NCBI GenBank assembly: GCA_022827245.1
Contig: JAJDTI010000174.1
Span: forward strand, 22,486 to 86,485
DNA from: Pseudomonadales bacterium
Lineage (GTDB): Bacteria > Pseudomonadota > Gammaproteobacteria > Pseudomonadales > Azotimanducaceae
DNA length: 64,000 bases
Reading direction: 5' to 3'
The notes under the pieces were generated by a model, which saw only the letters and a program-made list of their open reading frames with translations, was not told the origin of the DNA and made no database searches. This document shows positions 48,907 through 58,179 of the stretch, piece after piece. Both the position numbers and the translations under genes were made by a program. Numbering within the stretch: the stretch's first letter is position 1; the number at the start of each line of letters is the position of its first letter.

Positions 48907-49089
48907 GGCAGTGTCGTCCGGGTAGACGGTCGAGCGGGCGTCTACCCTATGCCTTGGTCCGCCTCAGTGCAAATCGCGTCCCGGAACGGCGGAAGCAAGG
49001 CGCCTCCGTTGCGGCTTCGCTGTAGAAACTGGTAGTACCATCCGCCCGCGACACCGGAAAACTCCGCGGCCGACTCCCGCAGGCAGACC

Positions 49090-50157
49090 ATGGCGAACGC
49101 AGAATTCTGGCTCGCGCGTCCCACGCATTACTGGCAGCAGCCGGCCGAGAACATGGACGGGACGTTCTCCTTCGCCCGCCGCTACGAGGACGCGGGTTTC
49201 GACGGCCTGCTCTTCTTCGACACCCAGAACCTGGCGCCCGAAGCCCTCGTGAGCCTCACCGCTGCCGCGAAGGAGACCACCCGCCTCGGATTGGGAACCG
49301 GCGTGACCAACTCCATGACGCGGCACGCCGCGGTCACGGCGTCGGCCTTCTCGACGCTGCAGGTCGTCAGCAACGGCCGCGCCTATCTCGGCATCGGCCG
49401 CGGCGACTCGGCGCTGGCCCATCTCGGGTACGCGCCCACGCCGGCGGGAGCGTTCGAGGAATACCTCTCGGATCTCGTGTCCTACCTGCGTGGCGAAGCG
49501 GTCGAGTTCGCGCCGGACGCGGATGTGCACAGGCTCCACCTGGCGGACACGCCGGAGGCGAGTCGGATCCAGTGGCTGCGGGACTTCCCGAGGGTGCCGG
49601 TGGGCGTGGCGGCCACCGGTCCCCGGGTCATCTCGATCGCGGCGCGGCACGCGGACAGGATCGACCTGATGCTGGGCGCGAGCGCGAAACGGGTCGCGTG
49701 GGGCATGGACGTTGCGCGGGAGGCGCGGCGCAAGGCGGGCATGGCGGGCGACATTCCCTGTTCCGCGTACGTCAACCTGGTCGTCCACGATGACGGCGAG
49801 CTGGCCTGGAAGATGGCGGCCCCTGCGATTACGAGCCAGGGGCGGTTCGCGGCCATGCACGGCAAGGTCGTGGGCCCGGTCTCGGACGAGGCCCGGGAGA
49901 TCCTCGGGCAGATCCACTCGTCCTACGACATGAAGCGACACGGCGCGCACGGCGGCGACTTCATCACCAGCGACTTCGCCCACGAGTTCGGCATCTACGG
50001 GCCGCCCTCCTACTGCGTCGACCGCCTCTCGCAACTCGCGGAACTCGGCGTGGACCGGTTTATCCTCGCGGGAGGTCCGGACCTCGCCATGCCCAGGCCC
50101 GAGATCGCGGCATTGGCGGAGCGGTTCGTGGCGGAGGTGCTTCCGGCGTTCAAGTAG
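49090..50157 (+). CDS. LLM-class flavin/F420-dependent oxidoreductase
   Basis: 355 residues, TIM-barrel luciferase-like family: EDAGFDGLLFFDTQNLAPEA, TTRLGLGTGVTNSMTRHAAV, ATLQ-like STLQVVSNGRAYLGIGRGDS, and PRVISIAARHADRIDLMLGA. Closest in feel to the methylene-H4MPT-reductase-like branch. The oxidised substrate is unknown. GST gene follows after 11 bases. Confidence 0.88.
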   Translation: MANAEFWLARPTHYWQQPAENMDGTFSFARRYEDAGFDGLLFFDTQNLAPEALVSLTAAAKETTRLGLGTGVTNSMTRHAAVTASAFSTLQVVSNGRAYLGIGRGDSALAHLGYAPTPAGAFEEYLSDLVSYLRGEAVEFAPDADVHRLHLADTPEASRIQWLRDFPRVPVGVAATGPRVISIAARHADRIDLMLGASAKRVAWGMDVAREARRKAGMAGDIPCSAYVNLVVHDDGELAWKMAAPAITSQGRFAAMHGKVVGPVSDEAREILGQIHSSYDMKRHGAHGGDFITSDFAHEFGIYGPPSYCVDRLSQLAELGVDRFILAGGPDLAMPRPEIAALAERFVAEVLPAFK

Positions 50158-50168
50158 GGAATTCGTTC

Positions 50169-51251
50169 ATGTACACACACTACGGCCCGATGGTCTCCTA
50201 CTACTCGGCGAAGACGCGCGCCTGCCTGGGCTACAAGCGCATCCCCTTCGTCGAGGTCTACGAGCCCGCGACCTACCGGGAGCGGATCGCTCCGGCGGTG
50301 GGGCGGACGGTCTTCCCGGTGCTGGAAAGCGACCGCGGCGAGATTCTCCAGGACACGACCGTCATCGTCGACGCGCTCGAGGAGCGGCATCCCGAGCGGC
50401 CGGTCTTTCCGGAGGATCCCGTGCTGATGCTGGTCACGAGGGTCGTGGAGTTCTTCGTCGACGAACTCTGGGTCGTGACCGCGATGCACACGCGGTGGAA
50501 CGACCCCGACGCCAGGCGCTTCGTCATTGCGGAGTTCAACCGGTTCTTCGGTCAGGGCGACGGAGACGACATCTGGGCCGACGGCGATGCGGTCGCGGAG
50601 CGCATGCAGAGCTATCTCCCGGCGCTGGGCCTGGACCAGGAGCCGGGGCAACGCGCCATTCAGCGGCTCCTCGAGGAAGCGACCGAACTGCTGGACCAGG
50701 CGGTCGGCCCGAGGCAGTTCGCGTTCGGGCCACACCCGAGCCTGGCGGACTGCTGTCTCTACGCGGCCTATTACCCGCACCAGTACAGGGATCACGGGTC
50801 CGCGCAGGCGCACCTGAAGACGAAAGCGGCCGACCTCAGCTACTTCCTGGACAACATGCACGCCGCGTACGGCATGCCGGCGGAGGGAGCGCTTGGCCTG
50901 ACGGAACCGTTCCTTGCGTACCTGCGCTACATTGGGCCCATCGGCGCCGCGTATGCGGCGAGCGTCGAGCAGCTCGCGCAGCCTGTCCTCGCGGCGGCCG
51001 CGCCGGGGGATGAGGTGGAACAGGGCCTGGCGCCGGAGATCGATCTCTTCGGCCAGCCGTACCGGCGCTTCTGCTCGATCTTCTCGGCGTGGAAGGCGCA
51101 GCGCGTGCGGGACGCCTACCTGTCCCTGTCCGGGGAGGACCGGGAGCGGGGCGATGCGCTGATTGCGGACATCGGGTGGGGGGACTTCGCGGGATCCTCG
51201 AACGATGTCAGGATGGAACGCGTCGGCTTTGCGTTGCGGCGTTCCGGTTGA
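50169..51251 (+). CDS. Glutathione S-transferase family protein (long form)
   Basis: 360 residues: thioredoxin-fold N domain starting YTHYGPMVSYYSAKTRACLG, VFPVLESDRGEILQDTTVIV with cis-Pro and the S/T-type contact, then an extended helical region with LADCCLYAAYYPHQYRD. About 120 residues longer than classical GSTs. Probably acts with the neighbouring flavin enzyme and esterase in one catabolic route (inference). Confidence 0.8.
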   Translation: MYTHYGPMVSYYSAKTRACLGYKRIPFVEVYEPATYRERIAPAVGRTVFPVLESDRGEILQDTTVIVDALEERHPERPVFPEDPVLMLVTRVVEFFVDELWVVTAMHTRWNDPDARRFVIAEFNRFFGQGDGDDIWADGDAVAERMQSYLPALGLDQEPGQRAIQRLLEEATELLDQAVGPRQFAFGPHPSLADCCLYAAYYPHQYRDHGSAQAHLKTKAADLSYFLDNMHAAYGMPAEGALGLTEPFLAYLRYIGPIGAAYAASVEQLAQPVLAAAAPGDEVEQGLAPEIDLFGQPYRRFCSIFSAWKAQRVRDAYLSLSGEDRERGDALIADIGWGDFAGSSNDVRMERVGFALRRSG

Positions 51252-51327
51252 TGTGCGCTTGCGACGCGATGCCGGCCCTGCGGACCGGGCGGTCCCGGCA
51301 ACCGTATCTGCCCTGGAGGGTTTCCCG

Positions 51328-52542
51328 TTGAAGAACATCTCTCGTCAACCCGGCCAACAGCCAAGCAGACGGCGACTGTTGGGGAATGCGTTGCGGGGCC
51401 TTGCGGGCGCGGGCGCCGCGGTGCCTCTGCTCGGCTCCGGGCGGGCATACGCCGAATCCCGGGCGGTCCCGACCGATGTCGTGTTGCCGGGCCGGCTCGG
51501 CAACCCGGCGCTCACCATGATCGAAGACCCGCGACTGGACCCGCGGGTGCGTCGGGCGCTTGCCGCCGCGCCTCCGGGCGGACCCGGAGCGTCGTTGCCG
51601 AGGGTGACCCTGGATTCGAGCTACGACGACTGCCTGAAGTGGGTGAGCGCCATGGAGCGGACGCTCATGGGCCAGGATGCGGCGGCCCTCGCGGCGATGC
51701 CGGCGTTCGCGGACCTCCTGGAGCGGAAAGAAGCCATTCCGGGGGACGGCGGGGACATCGATCTCTACCTGGACATGCCGAAGGACCGCGGCGGGAAGCT
51801 GCCGTGCGTGTTGCACATCCATGGCGGGGGCATGGCCTTTACCACGGCACGGCGTCCGCTGACCGTTCGGTGGCGAAAGACCCTGGCGCAACAGGGCATG
51901 GTGGTCGTCGGCGTGGAGTTTCGAAACGCCGGCGGGGTGCTGGGCAACCACCCCTTTCCGGGGGGCCTCGACGACTGCGCCAGGGCCGTGCGATGGGTGC
52001 ATGCCAACCGGGGCGACCTGGGGATCTCCTCGCTGGTGGTCGCCGGTGAGTCCGGTGGCGGCAACCTCGCCGTCGCGACCGCGGTCAAGGCGAACCTGGA
52101 GGGGTGGGTCGATGCGATCGATGGCGTCTTCGCGATGGCCCCGATGATCCTCGGGTTCTACACGTCCGTGCCCCCGGAGTTGCTCGCGTGGCGCGAGAAC
52201 CAGGGCTACCAGGGCACCGACGAGATGATGCGCGCCATGACCAGGGTCTATGACCCCGAGGACAGCCACGAGACCAATCCGATGGCCTGGCCCTTCCACG
52301 CCACCCGGGATGACCTGAAGGGGTTGCCTCCGCACATCGTCACGAACTACGAACTCGACCTCATCCGGGACGACGGCGCGGTCTACGCGAGGAAGCTGCA
52401 GGAGGCTGGCGTGCCGGCGGTGTCGCGCACCGTGGACGGCGCCGTGCACGTGCCCGAGATCGCGATGCCGGACCTCGTTCCCGAGTTGGCTCGGGAGACC
52501 GTACGCTCGCTGGCCGGCTTCGCGGACAGTCTGGGAGCGTGA
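51328..52542 (+). CDS. Tat-exported alpha/beta hydrolase (HSL type)
   Basis: 404 residues from the TTG at 51328, eight bases after GGAGGG. A twin-arginine signal is seen: QPSRRRLLGNALRGLAGAGA ... GSGRAYA. The catalytic parts are HIHGGGMAFTTARRP, VVAGESGGGNLAVA (Ser), YELDLIRDDGA (Asp) and AVHVPEI (His). It is a paralogue of 37328-38389 but exported to the periplasm already folded. Confidence 0.85.
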   Translation: MKNISRQPGQQPSRRRLLGNALRGLAGAGAAVPLLGSGRAYAESRAVPTDVVLPGRLGNPALTMIEDPRLDPRVRRALAAAPPGGPGASLPRVTLDSSYDDCLKWVSAMERTLMGQDAAALAAMPAFADLLERKEAIPGDGGDIDLYLDMPKDRGGKLPCVLHIHGGGMAFTTARRPLTVRWRKTLAQQGMVVVGVEFRNAGGVLGNHPFPGGLDDCARAVRWVHANRGDLGISSLVVAGESGGGNLAVATAVKANLEGWVDAIDGVFAMAPMILGFYTSVPPELLAWRENQGYQGTDEMMRAMTRVYDPEDSHETNPMAWPFHATRDDLKGLPPHIVTNYELDLIRDDGAVYARKLQEAGVPAVSRTVDGAVHVPEIAMPDLVPELARETVRSLAGFADSLGA

Positions 52543-52582
52543 GCGCCGGACGGACTCGCGGAGCCGGTCGGGCAGCGGCGGG

Positions 52583-53911
52583 TTGGCCGTGACCGGAGGA
52601 GATCCGGCGGAGGACGCTCGCGAACCGGGCCTGCGCACCGGCGGCGTGGGCTTCCTGGCCTTTCTGACCCTCCTCAACGTTCTCAACTTCGTCGACCGGC
52701 AGTTGCTGTCGAGCTTCGCCAACTGGATCGTGCCGGAGCTGGGCCTCACGAACACCGAGTTCGGCCTGCTGACGGGTCTCGTGTTCATCGTGTTCTACAC
52801 GGTGATGGGCCTGTTCATGGGCACGCTCGTCGACCGCATGAACCGGACTCGGCTCATCGCCGCCGGCGTCGGCGTGTGGAGCGGGCTGACGGCGCTGTCC
52901 GGCATGGCCTACAACTTCGCGAGCCTCGCCTTGCCGCGGGCGTTCATCGGGGTCGGCGAGTCGGTGCTGACCCCGGCGGCGATGTCGCTGTTCGGGGATC
53001 GCTACCCGTCCGACCGGCTGGGCGTGGTCACGGGCATCTACGGGTTGGGCGTGCCGATCGGAATCGCCTGCAGCCTGTTCATCGTCGCCTACCTGGAGCC
53101 GTACCTGGGCTGGCGCGGCTGCTTCTATGCGCTGGGCGCCATCGGCGTCGTGCTTGCGCTGGCGATGCTGTTCCTGAAGGAGACGCCGAGGGTGCAGCGG
53201 AGCGCTGTTTCAACGGCCGCCACGCCGACCCGGAGCCCGTCGTTCCGAGAGATCATCCAAGGCCTGATCTCCGCGCTCCGGCATGCGCCGGCGCTGACCC
53301 TGACGGTGCTCGGCGCCGTGGCGTTCAGCCTGCTGCTCGGTGCGGCGGTCTTCGAACAACTCTGGTTCGTCCGGGAGCGTGGCTTCGACCGTACCGAGAT
53401 CGCCGAGATCAGCGCCTGGTTCGCCATCTTCGGCGGGATCCTCGGCACGCTCGCCGGCGGCTACGGCGGCGACATCTTCATGCGCAGGACCAGGATCGGA
53501 CGGCCGATGTTCCTGTTCTGGATCATGCTCGCGCTGGCGCCCTTCAACGTGGCCCTGCGCATCGTGGAGCCGGACTCGCTGCTCTTCTGGCCGGGCGTGT
53601 TCTTCATCTACTTTCAGCTCGGCGTCTTCTACGGGCCGACCTTCGCCACCGTGCAGGAACTGGCGCCCCCGCGGGTTCGCGGCACCGTGGTCGCGTTCGC
53701 CATCCTGATGCTGCAGCTCTTCGGCATCGCCGCCGGCGCCGTCATCGCCGGATTCGTCATCGAGCTGCTGCAGGACGCGGGGGTGCCGAATCCCTACACG
53801 CGCACGCTGTTGGGATTCACGTTCGTGTCGATGGCGTCGATCCCGTTGTTCTTCTACGGCGGACGGCGGTTTCAACGGGACCGCGAAGCGCTCCAGCGGT
53901 CTGCGGTGTAG
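52583..53911 (+). CDS. MFS transporter, Spinster-like
   Basis: 442 residues, twelve predicted TM helices. The first helix region FLTLLNVLNFVDRQLLSSFA and the LFMGTLVDRMNRTRLIAAGV loop are typical of the Spinster-like MFS group, and PRAFIGVGESVLTPAAMSLF follows. The start is TTG at 52583; a GTG two codons later is equally possible. Substrate unknown. Confidence 0.87.
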   Translation: MAVTGGDPAEDAREPGLRTGGVGFLAFLTLLNVLNFVDRQLLSSFANWIVPELGLTNTEFGLLTGLVFIVFYTVMGLFMGTLVDRMNRTRLIAAGVGVWSGLTALSGMAYNFASLALPRAFIGVGESVLTPAAMSLFGDRYPSDRLGVVTGIYGLGVPIGIACSLFIVAYLEPYLGWRGCFYALGAIGVVLALAMLFLKETPRVQRSAVSTAATPTRSPSFREIIQGLISALRHAPALTLTVLGAVAFSLLLGAAVFEQLWFVRERGFDRTEIAEISAWFAIFGGILGTLAGGYGGDIFMRRTRIGRPMFLFWIMLALAPFNVALRIVEPDSLLFWPGVFFIYFQLGVFYGPTFATVQELAPPRVRGTVVAFAILMLQLFGIAAGAVIAGFVIELLQDAGVPNPYTRTLLGFTFVSMASIPLFFYGGRRFQRDREALQRSAV

Positions 53912-53937
53912 GGGCGCCCCTTGCGGGCGCCCGCGCC
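53908..53937 (+). repeat. REP-like element (family 1)
   Basis: GTAG plus the palindrome GGGCGCCC-cttgc-GGGCGCCC; the GTAG carries the stop of the MFS gene. A family 2 copy follows 22 bases later. Confidence 0.65.
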
Positions 53938-53958
53938 GGCCTCACGCCCGAATCCGAA

Positions 53959-53987
53959 ACGGGACGGGACAAGCCCGTCCCCTACGC
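53959..53987 (+). repeat. REP-like element (family 2)
   Basis: ACGGGACGGGACAAGCCCGT then CCCCTACGC. The CTAC end contains the TAG stop (53982-53984) of the leftward 53982-54365 gene. Two REP-like elements therefore fill the convergent gap. Confidence 0.65.
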
Positions 53988-54365
53988 TGGTCTCACCCGG
54001 AAGATATCCCCGGTCGTCCGGAGCGCCTCGACCGTCCAGGGTTCTCCCACCCCCTCGATCAGCCATTCCGTGATCGCCCACAGGTCGCGGTCGGTCTGAT
54101 CCGTGTCCATCGGTTCGAGCCCCGGCACCAGCGCCGCGATCTCGACGGCGGCCGGGAACGGACGCCCGGAACGCCCAACGAAGACCAGTTCGTAGACCCG
54201 GCCGTCGACGTCGAGCAGCCCGGGGGCGTCAAGGGGCTTGTCACTCAGTTCGAAGGTGTCGGACAGGAATGCGGCGAACTCCGGGTAGTGACTGACGTCC
54301 GGATCGGTCAGCACCGGTACGCTGCGCGTGCCCGGGGGCCGTTGCGTGATGCGGCGGACGCTCAT
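53982..54365 (-). CDS. Hypothetical protein (127 aa) coupled to haloalkane dehalogenase
   Basis: 127 residues beginning MSVRRITQRPPGTRSVPVLT; it has beta-rich segments (GRVYELVFVGRSGRPFPAAV) and LWAITEWLIEGVGEPWTVEA. No family recognised. The ATG overlaps the end of the upstream dehalogenase gene by four bases, so it belongs to that operon. Confidence 0.65.
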   Translation of the reverse strand: MSVRRITQRPPGTRSVPVLTDPDVSHYPEFAAFLSDTFELSDKPLDAPGLLDVDGRVYELVFVGRSGRPFPAAVEIAALVPGLEPMDTDQTDRDLWAITEWLIEGVGEPWTVEALRTTGDIFRVRPA

Positions 54366-55330
54366 CGGTCACCTTCCTCCGTGACGGGGACGTGACGCCC
54401 GGCGAACTCGGCGAGGAGGTCGCCGATTTCCGCGCCCGAGTCCTCCTGCAGGAAATGGTTGCCGGTGACCAGGTGCGTGCCCTCCGCGTGCGGCCAGATC
54501 TCGTGCCATCTGGGCGCGAACGCGTCGGCGGTGAACACCACCTCCTCGCGCCCCCAGATGACGGTCGCCGGCAGCTTGAGCTTGCGGACACCGGCCTCCA
54601 GCCAGTCGAAGCGCTCCCCAGCGATATCCGTGGCCGGATCGATCGGGATGGAACGCGGCCACTGCCAGGTCAGGCGCCGGTCGCCCACGTCGGGCAATAC
54701 CGAGACGTAGGCGTCCAGGGCGTCGGCCCGAATGCGCTCGCGGTCGACCACCGAGAGATAGGTGGTGCGGCCGGGGAACGCGGCCTGGCGCCCCGACAGG
54801 AAGGGCCCGACCAGCGGGGCGTGCAGGGTCTTCCACGGCATGACCCGGCGGTGGAACTCGGAGGAGGGCTCGCGCCATGCCCAGGTGGACATGACGGCGA
54901 CGGCGACCGCGCGTTCCTGCCGGGTGAGCAGCGCCGAGAGTCCCGTCGGGCCGCCCCAGTCGTGACAGACGAAGAAGATGCCGTCGAGCCCGAGTTGGTC
55001 GACCAGGGCGACGAGGTTGGCCGCGTGGTTGTCCAGGCTGTGCGCGCTCGCGGCGTGCGGATGCTCCGACAGGCCGAAGCCGACCTGGTCGGGCACGATC
55101 ACGCGGTAACCGCCTGCCAGCAGCGGCGGAATGACGTCGCGCCACAGGTAGCCCCAGGTGGGATTGCCGTGCAGCAGCAACACGGGCGGTGCGTCTCGCG
55201 GACCCTCGTCGATGTAGTGCATCCGCCACCCGTTGACGTTGGCGAACCGGGACTCGAACGGGTAACGGCGCGCTACGTGCGGGCCGAGGTCCCCGATGGT
55301 GCGCGGCCTGGCGTCGGCCCATGGATTCAT
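54362..55330 (-). CDS. Haloalkane dehalogenase
   Basis: 322 residues from the ATG at 55330. Oxyanion/halide motif LLHGNPTWGYLW (Asn halide ligand), nucleophile Asp in VCHDWGGPTGL, and the base His in VTGNHFLQED. This HGNPTW-HDWGG pattern marks haloalkane dehalogenases rather than epoxide hydrolases. It hydrolyses carbon-halogen bonds. Overlaps both neighbours by four bases. Confidence 0.85.
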   Translation of the reverse strand: MNPWADARPRTIGDLGPHVARRYPFESRFANVNGWRMHYIDEGPRDAPPVLLLHGNPTWGYLWRDVIPPLLAGGYRVIVPDQVGFGLSEHPHAASAHSLDNHAANLVALVDQLGLDGIFFVCHDWGGPTGLSALLTRQERAVAVAVMSTWAWREPSSEFHRRVMPWKTLHAPLVGPFLSGRQAAFPGRTTYLSVVDRERIRADALDAYVSVLPDVGDRRLTWQWPRSIPIDPATDIAGERFDWLEAGVRKLKLPATVIWGREEVVFTADAFAPRWHEIWPHAEGTHLVTGNHFLQEDSGAEIGDLLAEFAGRHVPVTEEGDR

Positions 55331-56385
55331 AGCGGGTTCGCCTTCATGAAGTCGATGACCACCGCGGCGAGCGCTTCGCCCTGATCGTCCTGGGGATAGT
55401 GCAGGGCGTCGGCGATGATCGCGTGTTCCTGGCCTTTCGCGCCGGGGACTTCCTGCTGGAACTGGATCGCGGCGGTTCCGGGATCGCTGTCGCTGAACGC
55501 GGTGAGGAACGGCTTGTCGAACTTCCGGAGGATCGCCCATGCCCGGCGGTTGTCCGGCACCGCGGGGTCGTCGGGGAACAGCGGGATCAGGCTCGGGAAC
55601 TGCCGCGCGCCCTGCGTGTACTCCTCGGCGGGAAAGGGTGCGGAATACGCGCGGCGCTCCTCGGCGGAGCAGTCGTTCAGCCACAGCGCGACGATCTCGC
55701 CGGGATCGAAGTCGGGGTAGGCGTCGCAGAACCGGATCCAGTACATGAACGCCGGCCGCGCATCGGTCCCCGCCACCGCGTCCCGGGTCTGATCCTGGAA
55801 TCCGCCCGGCCGCTCGGATCCCGCGATGCGCCCGCGCATGACCGCATCCAGCTGCTTCGGGGGCAGGAGGGGGGTGTCCGCCAGCAGTTGGCGGAGTTTC
55901 GGGGCCATCTCGTCCGGTATCCCGCGGGCATCCGCCAGCCCCGTGTTGGTGGCGACGATCCTCGCGAACCGCTCCGGGTCCGCCGTGACGACCCGCAGCC
56001 CGATCGGGCCGCCCCAGTCGTGCCCGAGCAGCGTGATGCCGGTGAGCGCCAGTCCGCGCACGAACCCGTGCATCCAGTGCACGTGCCTGGCGAAGGTGTA
56101 GTCCGAACGCCGCGACGGCTTGTCGGAGCGGCCGAAGCCCACGATGTCCGGAGCGATCACCCGGTAACCGGCGGCGGTCAGCGGCGGGATCATCTTCCGG
56201 AACGAATAGGACCACACTGGCTGCCCGTGCAGCAGCAGCACCGGTTCGCCGTCGGCCGGACCCTCGTCGACGTAGTGCATGCGCAACCGGCCGCCGTCGC
56301 CGTCGTCGACCTCGAGGTAGTTGGGCTGGTAGGGGAAGCCGTCGAGGTCTTCGAAGCGCTCGTCGGGAGTTCGCAACGCTCTCAT
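55327..56385 (-). CDS. Haloalkane dehalogenase, second type (HGQPVW)
   Basis: 352 residues: LLHGQPVWSYSFRKMIPPL, nucleophile Asp in LGHDWGGPIGLRVV and His in DALHYPQDDQ. The larger cap domain and Gln in place of Asn in HGxP suggest the DmbC/DhmA-like or DHA-related branch. It shares only the core fold with its neighbour, so it is a different subfamily rather than a recent duplicate. Confidence 0.83.
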   Translation of the reverse strand: MRALRTPDERFEDLDGFPYQPNYLEVDDGDGGRLRMHYVDEGPADGEPVLLLHGQPVWSYSFRKMIPPLTAAGYRVIAPDIVGFGRSDKPSRRSDYTFARHVHWMHGFVRGLALTGITLLGHDWGGPIGLRVVTADPERFARIVATNTGLADARGIPDEMAPKLRQLLADTPLLPPKQLDAVMRGRIAGSERPGGFQDQTRDAVAGTDARPAFMYWIRFCDAYPDFDPGEIVALWLNDCSAEERRAYSAPFPAEEYTQGARQFPSLIPLFPDDPAVPDNRRAWAILRKFDKPFLTAFSDSDPGTAAIQFQQEVPGAKGQEHAIIADALHYPQDDQGEALAAVVIDFMKANPL

Positions 56386-56457
56386 GGGAAACCTGCTGTT
56401 GGTGAGAGGGTCAGCGGGCGCAGCCAGCTTGGCGCTCTCCGTGACGTTGTCCGTCCG

Positions 56458-56712
56458 TTACCTGCCCCGAGCGCGGACGTAGCTTTCGAGGACACGGTTG
56501 ATCCGCGTCTGGTAGCCCTTCCCCGGAGCCCGAAAGTGCTCCAGCACCGACCGTTTGACGCGCAGGGTGATCTGCTCGGTCCGGTCGGGTTCGACGAGGC
56601 GGGCCTCTTGCCAGAACGCCTCGTCCAGTTCCGGGATGTCGCCGAAGTCGATCGCGGCATCCTCGATGGCGGCGATCTCGGTCGGGTCAAGGGCTTTCTT
56701 GTGTCTGCTCAT
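56458..56712 (-). CDS. BrnA-like antitoxin (orphan)
   Basis: 84 residues with the BrnA-type RHH tail: EQITLRVKRSVLEHFRAPGK then GYQTRINRVLESYVRARG. BrnA usually follows a BrnT RNase gene; none is visible here. It starts inside the end of the MFS gene (26-base overlap), so it is probably transcribed with it. Confidence 0.72.
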   Translation of the reverse strand: MSRHKKALDPTEIAAIEDAAIDFGDIPELDEAFWQEARLVEPDRTEQITLRVKRSVLEHFRAPGKGYQTRINRVLESYVRARGR

Positions 56713-58027
56713 GATGGGCCGGCCGCTCGGCGAGCGCCGCCATGATTTCCCCGTGCCGCTCCTCGGTCAAGCGATAGTGCATCAGGCAGTAGACGGTGAA
56801 GACCACGAACACGCCGAGCATCGGGCCGTACACGGCGCCGAGGTGGAACACCGTGGCGGCGTCCACCGCGCCGGGCGCCGCGCCGACCGGGAACTGGATG
56901 ACGTCCAGGGCGAGCCCCCCGATGAGCGTGCCGAGACCGGCGGCTCCTTTCGACGCGAATGAGAGAGCGCCGAAGAAGATCCCCTCCTGGCGGCGCCCCG
57001 TGTCGAGCTCGTGTTCGTCCGCCACGTCCGCCATCATCGAGTTGCTCGACACCACCGCCAGGCCGCCGGCGCCCGAGGCGACGCCGAAGGCGACGAGCAT
57101 GGGGGTGAGCAGGGGGCTGTCGTTGGCCGGGAACCATTCGATCAGCCGCAGCACGATGGGTCCCACCGTGAACGCGTAGTACAGGGTGGCCCCAACGAGC
57201 ATGGTGCGGCGCTTGTCGAACCGTTCGTGGATGCGCCGGGTGATGGCGATGCCGGCGAAGAACCCGACCGGGGTCGCCATCAGGAGCAGCATCTTCGACT
57301 GGTCGTCCAGTTCCCAGAAGAAGTTCGCCATGTACAACTGCAGCGCGGCCTGCAGCCCGACCATGACCTGGGAGCTGAGGGCCGCCCCCGCCAGCCAGCG
57401 GAACGACGCGTTGCGTAGCGCCTCCCACGTGTCCCTGAAGACGCCGCTCAGCACCGCGCCCAGCCCCGGTCGCGCAACGAACCGCGTGGCCGGGAGATTC
57501 GGGATCTGGGAATGGGTCCCGACGGCCGAGACCAGGATGGAGATGGCCATGGCGATGGCCAGTGCAAGGGCGAAGGGCGGATAGTTCGTCGCCACGAGAT
57601 CCCCCGGCTGGTCATCGATGTCCACCAGGAAGATGGCGAAGGCGGACACGACGGCGGCGAGGTTGCCGACGATGGAGAACACCCATCGCCAGGCGACGAT
57701 GCTCGTCCGCTCGGTGTAGTGGTCCGTGAGTTCGGCCCCGAGGGCGAGGTGCGGCACGTAGTAGAGGGTCATCGTGCCGCGGACGAGCACGGTGAAGACC
57801 GTCATCCAGGCGAACAGCGCCATGGACGACATCCCCGCCGGTGGCGCGAACAGGAAATAGAACGCGAACGCCATCGGGACCGCCGCCACGTACAGGAACG
57901 GGTGGCGCCGGCCGAAGCGCGACCGGAAGTTGTCCGAAACCGAGCCCACGATGGGATCGGTCACGGCGTCGAAGCACAGCGCGATGAAGATCGCGAGGCC
58001 CGCCAGGCTGCCCGAAAGCCCGAGCAC
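56687..58027 (-). CDS. MFS sugar/cation symporter (GPH family), start unclear
   Basis: 446 residues from the GTG at 58027, with GPH features: FDAVTDPIVGSVSDNFRSRF, GRRHPFLYVAAVPMAFAFYF and ten or more TM helices. However, the same frame continues upstream for about 40 codons with homology (ADKVRLPIKLGYGFGQFAEG ... VLLYYNQ) up to a TGA just before 58156, without ATG, GTG or TTG; only CTG (58147) or ATC (58153) could start it. The usable GTG start would cut the first TM helix. Substrate unknown. Confidence 0.8.
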   Translation of the reverse strand: MLGLSGSLAGLAIFIALCFDAVTDPIVGSVSDNFRSRFGRRHPFLYVAAVPMAFAFYFLFAPPAGMSSMALFAWMTVFTVLVRGTMTLYYVPHLALGAELTDHYTERTSIVAWRWVFSIVGNLAAVVSAFAIFLVDIDDQPGDLVATNYPPFALALAIAMAISILVSAVGTHSQIPNLPATRFVARPGLGAVLSGVFRDTWEALRNASFRWLAGAALSSQVMVGLQAALQLYMANFFWELDDQSKMLLLMATPVGFFAGIAITRRIHERFDKRRTMLVGATLYYAFTVGPIVLRLIEWFPANDSPLLTPMLVAFGVASGAGGLAVVSSNSMMADVADEHELDTGRRQEGIFFGALSFASKGAAGLGTLIGGLALDVIQFPVGAAPGAVDAATVFHLGAVYGPMLGVFVVFTVYCLMHYRLTEERHGEIMAALAERPAHHEQTQESP

Positions 58028-58179
58028 CTGGTTGTAGTACAGCAGTACGAACGTGCCGAAGGCGGCGTTCTTGGCCCCTTCGGCGAACTGCCCGAAGCCG
58101 TAGCCGAGCTTGATCGGCAGGCGGACCTTGTCGGCGTCAGTGGCCAGGGCGATTCCTCAAGCCTGCGGCGGGACTCCGC

